Assembly (NCBI GenBank): GCA_911728455.2
Contig: OU452221.1
Span: 8,565,918-8,629,917, forward strand
Direction of reading: 5' to 3'
Source: Marthasterias glacialis
Lineage: Eukaryota > Echinodermata > Asteroidea > Forcipulatida > Asteriidae
Length of the DNA stretch: 64,000 nt
In this document: one piece after another, positions 57,671 through 64,000 of the stretch
Layout: the number at the start of each line of letters is the position of its first letter
Position numbering within the stretch: the first letter of the stretch is position 1
Program-made: the position numbers and the translations under genes
Notes under the pieces: generated by a model
Database searches by the model: none
The model's input: the letters and a program-made list of their open reading frames with translations, nothing else
What the model was told of the DNA's origin: nothing

Positions 57671-57877
57671 CATTCCTATAGGCAGAGGTTTTGTCTCACT
57701 GAGACGAAAACTAATTTTGGATCTTATTTCATTTATTATTTAAAAACAATAACACTTTAGGCAGAAATGTTTCAAGGACATTTGTCTACCATCATTATCT
57801 TTATACCAAGTAAGGTATATGTTAATCTGTGAACATTTATGTTTTTATCCTTACCAATGTTGAGCTGGGGATTTAAA
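57671..57877 (+). mobile_element. TTTAAAGCCCCAGCTC family, left-truncated copy
   Basis: Keeps CACTGAGACGAAAACTAATT, ACCATCATTATCTTTATACC and TTGAGCTGGGGATTTAAA, but lacks the left half. Confidence 0.8.
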
Positions 57878-58566
57878 AAAAAAATAGTAATAATTTACTT
57901 TTTTTTAATTCCACAACAACAATTTTGTAAAAACCGGAAATCCGTAAAAAACCTGAGGAATCTCATCCCTGAAACTTGGACTTGACTATCATTACTCGGA
58001 CTTGATGAAAAGGACTTGGGACTCAGGAGTCACAAACCACATTAAACACATAATTCAATCTTATTTTTTGGATCATCTACATGGAGAGGAAAAAATGAAC
58101 AACGTACACCACAAAATTTGATAAATTCCACATAATAAAACATGGGGCATTTTGGGAGGTGATTTTTCGTTCTTTATTTGGTTAGTAAGTAAAGGTGGTC
58201 CATCATCGAAATCAATGATTTAACTTATCTTGAACAATGACTTGTGACTTGGTCTCAGACTCGAACCAAGTGACTTGACTGCTACTCTGCTTTCAAAAGT
58301 GCTAACTGTAATACACTTACTACATATTAGAAAAAAAAGAAGAAAAGAAAAAGAAAGAAAACCTTTACCCTGAACAAAATGTTGTTTTTTAGGGAAATGA
58401 GGTAGGGTGGGGAGGAAAGAGGAGGGAATGGGAAGGGACGGGATAGAGGTTGAAACTCAGGTTAATTGGTAAAAAAAAACATTTCTGGTTGCATGGAGAA
58501 GTAAATTTGTTCCAAATGGTTCTCAGCTTACGATGCAATTAAAGCAATACTTCAGTGTACACCACA
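57878..58566. other. Non-coding DNA with purine-rich tracts
   Basis: AAAG-rich at 58330-58362 and a G/A-only block at about 58395-58450 (GGGTGGGGAGGAAAGAGGAG). No gene recognised. Confidence 0.4.
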
Positions 58567-58985
58567 TGCACGTAGGAATGGGAGGGGGCCAATGGCAAAA
58601 AAAAAAAAAAAACAAAAAACAAAAAACCAGAAAACAAATAATAGATATTCAATCTTAATTTTAGTACAAAACTTTACTTTTCATTTTCTTTAAACTATCC
58701 ATTATAAGCATGGATACTTAATAAAAAAATGTACTTCAAAATAATTGCACTTCATGGGCCCTTTAACCTTGAAAGGTGCTGAAATTTTATAATATCTGTT
58801 GCTCAAAAGGTGTTCCAGTGAGGCTTGTAATGCACTACAGAGCATCAAGCCTTACAAAATTTTCCCGGGGCCCTTAAGCGGGCTCCAGACCCCACACCGA
58901 ACAGGCTTCGCGCTCGCTTTGGACTCCCCATGGAGAGATTTCATTTTCTGGCCCCCCTGGTAGAATCATCTTCCTACGTGCCTGC
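58567..58985. mobile_element. Candidate TIR relic, GCACGTAGGAA termini
   Basis: TGCACGTAGGAATGGGAGGG at the left faces CCCCCCTGGTAGAATCATCT .. TCCTACGTGCCTGCA at the right. An A-rich run sits inside the left end. Style resembles the hAT-like relics of this window. Confidence 0.45.
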
Positions 58986-59589
58986 ACCAATATGGCAACA
59001 TTCACCGTCAGGTAAAACTGATGAAAGCATTTCTGGGTGCGTTAATCTGCAATCGTTTCCAACATGCCTTTGTGTTAAATATTAAAATTAACGCACTATC
59101 CCACGGTCTACACCGCATTTTAACAAGGAAAAATGAAACCGACTTTACTAGGGCATTAACCAAGTACTGACTAACTCAATCACATCACAACATATTAATG
59201 TCAACAAAATTGTTTCCACCCCAGAAATGCAGATTCCCACACACTAGCCGGGACAGTAATTCCAACTATTGGTCAGGGCACTTAAAGATGTAATACGGTA
59301 ACAAAAAAGCCGTTGATAAAAAAAAATGTGGCTACTGATATGCTTAGCCTCTTTGAATCAAGATAAGGTACAGCATTTCCACGTTATCAAAATGGATGGA
59401 ACTGAACTTACTTGCTTTGCATTAAGTTAAGGAAGGGAATTTGGTGATGTAAACAAAACTACTGCACCAAGTAAGTTGACACTTATTGGATCAACATTAG
59501 GTTTAGTATTGGCAATGTTTGAAATAATGCTGCACTGGTTAGCTTGCACCCATCAAATCAAGGTAATGTAGTGTTTTGAATGTTATTTT
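58986..59589. other. Unique non-coding DNA
   Basis: Nothing recognised. Confidence 0.4.
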
Positions 59590-59780
59590 TTTACCCTACA
59601 CCAATGTGTGATAAGATACTCAGTACTTTCCCCAAGTCAAAATCCATAGGCATATTACTCGGGTGGGATTCAAACTCACGGCCCATGCTATTCTAGAGCA
59701 GATGTCTAGCCACGTGACCACTAGAGCAGATGTCTAGCCACGTGACCACTAGAGCAGATGTCTAACCACGTGACCGCTGA
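59590..59780 (-). mobile_element. SINE (TGGTAGTCT-head family) with triplicated head
   Basis: Minus strand: tail ACACATTGGTGTAGGG, then B-box-like GAGTTTGAATCC, then three 28-bp units at 59695, 59723 and 59751 (AGAGCAGATGTCTAGCCACG plus TGACCACT on the plus strand). Each carries the A-box half of the tRNA head (TGGTCACGTGGCTAGACATC on the minus strand). Confidence 0.85.
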
Positions 59781-59789
59781 CAAGAGGGC

Positions 59790-59960
59790 GGTTCGAATCC
59801 TGTAAATGTCACTGGGCATGATCGGCAGTCTCGTGGTAAGACATCTGCTCAAGAACAACAAGGGTTGTGGTTTTGAATCTTCCGAATGCCTATGGATATT
59901 TTTTCTCTCTCGCAGTACTCGGGAAAGCACTAATTATACAGTGCTTATCACTGGGTTAGG
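59790..59960 (+). mobile_element. SINE (TGGTAGTCT-head family), plus copy abutting the previous
   Basis: A perfect B box GGTTCGAATCC at 59790-59800 belongs to a small extra fragment. The main copy follows from about 59812: ATCGGCAGTCTCGTGGTAAG, ACATCTGCTC, TTTTGAATCTTCC, GCCTATGGATATTTTTTC, CGGGAAAGCACTAATTATAC, AGTGCTTATCAC. Confidence 0.75.
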
Positions 59961-60154
59961 GTTATTGTATGCATATTCTTTTGAAGCAAAAATGAGTTTG
60001 AAAAGCAGTTGCTGTTGGTATGCTTACTCTCTTTGAATCAAGATACGGGACAACGTTGGTAATGTTAGCAAAAAACTCTTGCATGATTCCTCAACATGAT
60101 TCAACATATCGTACATACACATGTAGGTCATGTTGAATGCTCCAACTTGTTTTT

Positions 60155-60520
60155 AGATATGAAGAACATCCTGTGAATATTAAAACTTCTAATTTGATTT
60201 CCTTTAGATCATGAAATTGTGAAAATAAAGCCACCGTGATTTGATAGAATAAATTCATTTTGGAATTGTTGCTTAAATTATTTTTTTTTTAAAGAAAATT
60301 TTCCCCAATTTGCATTTTTTAAATTTTTGTTTACTATTTTAGATATGAAGAACACCCTGTGAATATTAAAACTTCTAATTTGATTTCCTTTAGATCACGA
60401 AATTGTGAAAATAAAGCCACTGTGATTTGATAGAATAAATTCATTTTGGAATTGTTGTTAAAAATTATTTTTTTTAAAGAAAGTTTTCCCCAAAATGCAT
60501 TTTATTTTTGTATAAATAAA
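60155..60520. repeat. 186-bp tandem duplication
   Basis: Units begin AGATATGAAGAACA at 60155 and 60341 and agree almost base for base through TAAAACTTCTAATTTGATTT, AAATTGTGAAAATAAAGCCA and TTCATTTTGGAATTGTTG, with small indels in T and A runs. Confidence 0.95.
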
Positions 60521-60599
60521 TCTGGGTTTAGTTTCATGTAGATTTCTCATACTTTCTTTTCGTATGCATTGTGAAGCAGACCATTATTGTTTTGTCAGT

Positions 60600-60652
60600 C
60601 ATAATTTAGCACTAAAGTCCTTAGATAGGACTAGTTTTGTGAAATCCACTTC
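60600..60652. repeat. End fragment of the GGATTTCACAAAACTAG MITE
   Basis: CTTAGATAGGACTAGTTTTGTGAAATCCAC in two words matches the right terminus of 36006-36118. Confidence 0.6.
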
Positions 60653-61530
60653 TGGTCATTTAGCCTTTGAGAAAAACTTTGCTAGGGTCGAAATGTGAGG
60701 CCATTAAAAACAAATGTGCAAGTTTATTTTCATGAACAACCATGAATCTTTAAAGGCTAATTCAATTCCCGGTGAACTGCTGTATGTCGGCAACACACCA
60801 TTTCAGTGAAGGCCTCTGTCGCGATCCATTGAATGTGATACGGAATTACGGGGATGAAGGGTAAATCATGTCACAAGGTAATGAACAGTCACCCGGTAGT
60901 GGTGGCCGGCATTATTACCATGTCCTGGTTTACTGTTGACTGCTGGGGATCACGGGAGTGCTAGTCATTGGGGACAAGACAGCATTCTTCTCATTTTGTC
61001 AGATGTGGGTACCAATTGCTTAACGAGGACTCTGCTGTGCGAAGAGGAATGAGGGAAAGCTGGGGGTGGCGGGGGGGGGGGGGGGGAGGTGGAGGAACCG
61101 AGGGAGGATGGAAAAGAGATGCTCATTCGTATCGAAATCTCATCATGAATTTATCTGGCACTAAATGTGTCAGGATGTGGTTTTACAAGAGTCTTGACCT
61201 TCCAAAGAGGATGCCATTGTATGTTATTTAAAAAAAAAATCAACTAAAATGTGCTCCACATACTTCTGGACTTCTGGAATATTTGTTTAATTTGTTTTAT
61301 TTATTACAGTTTGAACGTGGTAAGAAGTTGCTTAACTTTAAAAATTATAAATCTGTTCATATGGCAGTGAGGTTGGATAAACCTTTATTTTGTGTTTTCT
61401 AAAACAACAATGAACATCATTTGAAAACTTTCTTTTTAAAAGAATATGGGACAAAAAAAGAGGGATAAATTGTTAATGTAAATGCCGAGCTGCCAACATT
61501 TGCATCTTGCAATCAGGGAGATATTTAGAA
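60653..61530. other. Unique DNA with a G run
   Basis: G run at about 61070-61086. Nothing else recognised. Confidence 0.4.
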
Positions 61531-61885
61531 TTGTGGCGTGTCGTGGCCGAATGGTTAGTGCGTGGGACTCGAGCTCTGGGGACTGAGTCATCGGAGTGTG
61601 GGTTCGAGTCCCGGTCATGACACTTGTGGTCTTGAGCATGGCACTTAACCACAATTGCTCCGTAAAAGTTGGGGAGGTAGAGCCTTCTGCTCTACCAGCC
61701 AGGCTTCTGATGGATGATACCCAAGCCTACATCCTTACGGACTGCAAAGGGGGTAACCCTGTTTCGGACCCAGGAGTAGGTGGCAACGGCCCCTGGAAAA
61801 AAAACAGTTGATTTGTAGCCCACACCTTGAGCGGCTTACTGGCCTTGTGTGTCTGTCAACTTCCATAATAAAAAAAGAAAAAAAA
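61531..61885 (+). mobile_element. tRNA-Ser/Leu-derived SINE, near complete
   Basis: Head 61533-61622: GTGTCGTGGCCGAATGGTTA, GTGGGACTCGAGC (CGA in the anticodon place), long variable region, B box GGTTCGAGTCC. Tail: GTCTTGAGCATGGCACTTAA, CTACCAGCCAGGCTTCTGAT, CCTTACGGACTGCAAAGG, then an A-rich end with AAAAAAAGAAAAAAAA near 61870-61886. The most complete class-II SINE here. Confidence 0.85.
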
Positions 61886-61984
61886 TACATTCAACATAAT
61901 AGGGAAATAGTTTCCATTATCAGGAAGATTTTTAAATTTGTTCATCAGGGAACTTTCTGTAGAATCAGGGTCAATTGGCCGCTC

Positions 61985-62216
61985 GAAACAGCGACGACAC
62001 CAGATCTGCCAATCTGGGGGGCAAGAGGGGGCAAGCTTAACTTTAGGGGGGGGGGGGCAAACAAAAATATCTAAGTGCAATTTTGTACTGCTGAAGGGCA
62101 GCTAAACTCAATTTTGGGCATAGGCGAAAAATTGAGTCGGGAACTTGGGGGGGGAGACAAAAAACAACTGGGGGGATTTGCCCCCCCCCCCCCCCCCCCC
62201 CCCCGTAGCGCCACTG
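61985..62216. mobile_element. Possible hAT-like relic with G and C runs
   Basis: Ends CCCCGTAGCGCCACTG after about 25 C residues, which is the complement of a CAGTGGCGCTACGG terminus. G runs lie at 62046-62057 and 62148-62154. The left end is unclear. Confidence 0.4.
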
Positions 62217-62320
62217 CTAGTAAATGTTACCAAATCCCCCCTTCCCCCGGGTTTGGTTCAAGAAACCCAAAAACTGGTAAAGATCTTCACCCTGAAATCC
62301 GTACATTTACATATTATGAG

Positions 62321-62528
62321 CTGGGCCTAATTTCATAAACCAGCTAAGCAGAACAATCTTGCTCAGCACATTTTTCTGCCCAGCAGAAGTCAGCAGGAAC
62401 CCACGTCGCGACACAATATACATTACATGGTGTTTCGGCTGGTATTCTGTTTTTGCTACGCAAGATTTTTCTGTGCTTACTTCAAGCAGGTTTTTTTGTG
62501 TGCATAACAGTTTTGTGAAAATAAGCCT
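62321..62528. mobile_element. Palindromic MITE, TTTCATAGAGCTGCTTA type, copy 3
   Basis: GGGCCTAATTTCATAAACCA and GCTAAGCAG at the left face CTTCAAGCAGG and TTTTGTGAAAATAAGCC at the right. TTATGAG occurs directly outside both ends (62314-62320, 62529-62535), a likely 7-8 bp target duplication. Confidence 0.75.
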
Positions 62529-63094
62529 TTATGAGAATTACAACTGGTTATGCGGTCAAACATTCAGTGGTAGCAACATTGTTGTTTTCACTTATGTCAT
62601 CCCATTATCCTGATGTTGTGCTGCATGACCTATACATGAGAACATTAGCATTAGTTAAAAATTCTGTATATTTTTTCTGTACTTGTTAACCTACAAAATG
62701 TGTACAACTTATGAAAACCAACAAATTCGCCACCCAAAAGGTGTATTAGGTCTTATCTTCTCAGAGGGCAGAATAATCTAGGTTATGATCCATTTGACTC
62801 ACTCTACATGTGGCAACTATAATTCCATCCAAAATTCCATCTATAATTTCATCAAAAATTTCGAACTGCAGACTCTTTCCCCAGGCTGGGGGAAAAGTTC
62901 GGACATTGGGGAGTTGTTACGTTGCAGTCCGCGAACAAGATTGTGTCAAAATTGGATTGACAATGTTCCAGTGGAATTAACTGATTTCCTCACAACCCTC
63001 AACAGGCTTTCAATAACACTGATGTAGTTCATCAATCATACTTTATTAGTTTTGGGTTTCAGAGAGATTCCTGCTTTCAGATCGTGCACTGTAT
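62529..63094. other. Unique non-coding DNA
   Basis: ATTCCATC..AAAATTCCATCTATAA near 62822-62845 is a short internal repeat. Nothing else recognised. Confidence 0.4.
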
Positions 63095-63425
63095 TTAAAG
63101 CCCCAGCTCAACATTGGTAAACTGACTGTAAATGCTTCCATTCTTTGCACAAATCAAGATATATGTAATAGAACCAACCTGTGAAAATGTCAGCCCATTT
63201 CGTTATTTCCTTTGCGAGATTCCTATACGCAGAGTTTTCGTCTCACTGAGACGAAAACTAATTTTGGATCTTATTTCATTTATTATTTAAAAACGATAAC
63301 ACGTCAGGCAGAAATGTTTCAAGGAAAGTTTTCTACCATCATTATCTTTATACCATGTACGGTATATGTAAATCTGTGAACATTTATGTTTTTTCTTCTT
63401 ACCAATGTTGAGCTGGGGCTTTAAA
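63095..63425 (+). mobile_element. TTTAAAGCCCCAGCTC family, complete copy
   Basis: Begins TTTAAAGCCCCAGCTCAACA and ends TGTTGAGCTGGGGCTTTAAA, a perfect 20-bp-plus inverted pair continuing into CATTGGTAA / TTACCAATG. At its centre a 25-bp perfect palindrome (63234-63258, arms GTTTTCGTCTCA / TGAGACGAAAAC). Non-coding. Reference copy for 6661, 57671, 49400 and 4972. Confidence 0.9.
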
Positions 63426-64000
63426 GAGCCCTGGTATACAAATCAGGAATGTTTATGAGTGCAATGGGGAGAATATTTTCACCAGTTGAAACGAGGCAAA
63501 GCCCAGTAGAATAGAACATTCCATCTTTCAACAAATGGAAATGTTATCTCCCCTGCACGTCATCATTTGTTTTGCATCTGATGAAGTAGTTGTCGCTATG
63601 AAAGCTCATGCAGTTTTTGTTGTAATTAGTTGAAAGTGCTACCACTTCATTCAACATTTGTTTTTATGAGACTTCCAAGTGGGTCTTTGTCACTTGGAGG
63701 ATAAAACTTAAGTGTACAATATTGTATTCTGGCATCCATTATGAAAACATTTTGTACAGCTGTATGATGTGGTAGTGTGTGCAATATTATTATGTATTTG
63801 ACCCCAACAATACAATACAATAAAAAATAAATAAAAAAAATACAAGGTAAAACGAAGAATAAGAAACGTAAAACAGGAAACATCACAACATAGGCCAAGC
63901 CCAAAGTACAAACAAAATAGCTAAAAATAAAACAAAAATTTATGACAGGAGGGCAACTAGACGAGCATGGAGAAGAGCAGTATTATTATTATTACAGCAG
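63426..64000. other. Unique non-coding DNA
   Basis: A-rich (AATAA-type) at 63808-63842 and a short (ATT)n near 63981-63994. Minus frames at 63647-63911 are hydrophobic but unrecognised and lie in low-complexity DNA. Confidence 0.4.

Noticed and set aside
59695..59778. 28-bp direct repeats resembling a CRISPR array
   Set aside because: Units are contiguous without spacers and lie within a SINE.
61531..61622. Functional tRNA-Ser or Leu gene
   Set aside because: The head is continuous with a long SINE tail and an A-rich end, and related heads recur in the window.
1..64000. Bacterial, phage or viral genome segment
   Set aside because: No dense coding, no ribosome-binding-site pattern, and abundant eukaryote-type SINEs, MITEs and microsatellites.

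Overview
This window looks like intergenic or deep-intronic DNA from a large animal genome. I found no protein-coding gene that I can support. No open frame exceeds 163 codons. The longer frames are low-complexity, lie in interspersed repeats, or show no recognisable domain. I saw no rRNA, CRISPR array, bacterial-type operon or viral gene. The DNA is AT-rich, with many homopolymer G/C runs, AC and A-rich simple repeats, tRNA-derived SINEs and short palindromic DNA-transposon relics (MITEs). This mix, and the style of the MITE termini, suggests a marine deuterostome, most likely an echinoderm such as a sea star. That is an inference from repeat character, not a database match.

Layout. 0-9 kb: a hAT-like element with G/C runs (1.37-1.75 kb), a possible minus-strand non-coding exon (3.64-3.73 kb), a MITE (4.1-4.3 kb), a near-perfect 71-nt hairpin (5.67-5.74 kb), a transposon relic with a 9-bp target duplication (6.07-6.42 kb) and several TIR elements. 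9-19 kb: a repeat at 9.89-10.49 kb disrupted by a MITE whose empty site survives in the paralogous copy at 45.3 kb, then mostly unique DNA and a second hAT-like element. 20-24 kb: a CpG-rich, promoter-like patch at 20.1-20.5 kb. 25-35 kb: SINEs, two MITE copies side by side, a 99-bp tandem duplication and a repeat interrupted by a MITE flanked by TAA (30.7-31.4 kb). 39.2-40.1 kb: a 122-bp tandem array organised as 244-bp dimers. 41-49 kb: further TIR elements, including one MITE carrying a LINE-tail-like insertion. 50-64 kb: SINEs in both orientations, including an inverted SINE pair and a SINE whose tRNA A-box region is triplicated, a 186-bp tandem duplication and a complete 331-bp palindromic element.

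No set of genes works together here. The content is a record of transposition, nested insertion and local tandem duplication. The best leads are the 5.7-kb hairpin, the dimeric 122-bp array, the two insertion/empty-site pairs, the triplicated SINE promoter and the candidate regulatory patch at 20.3 kb.
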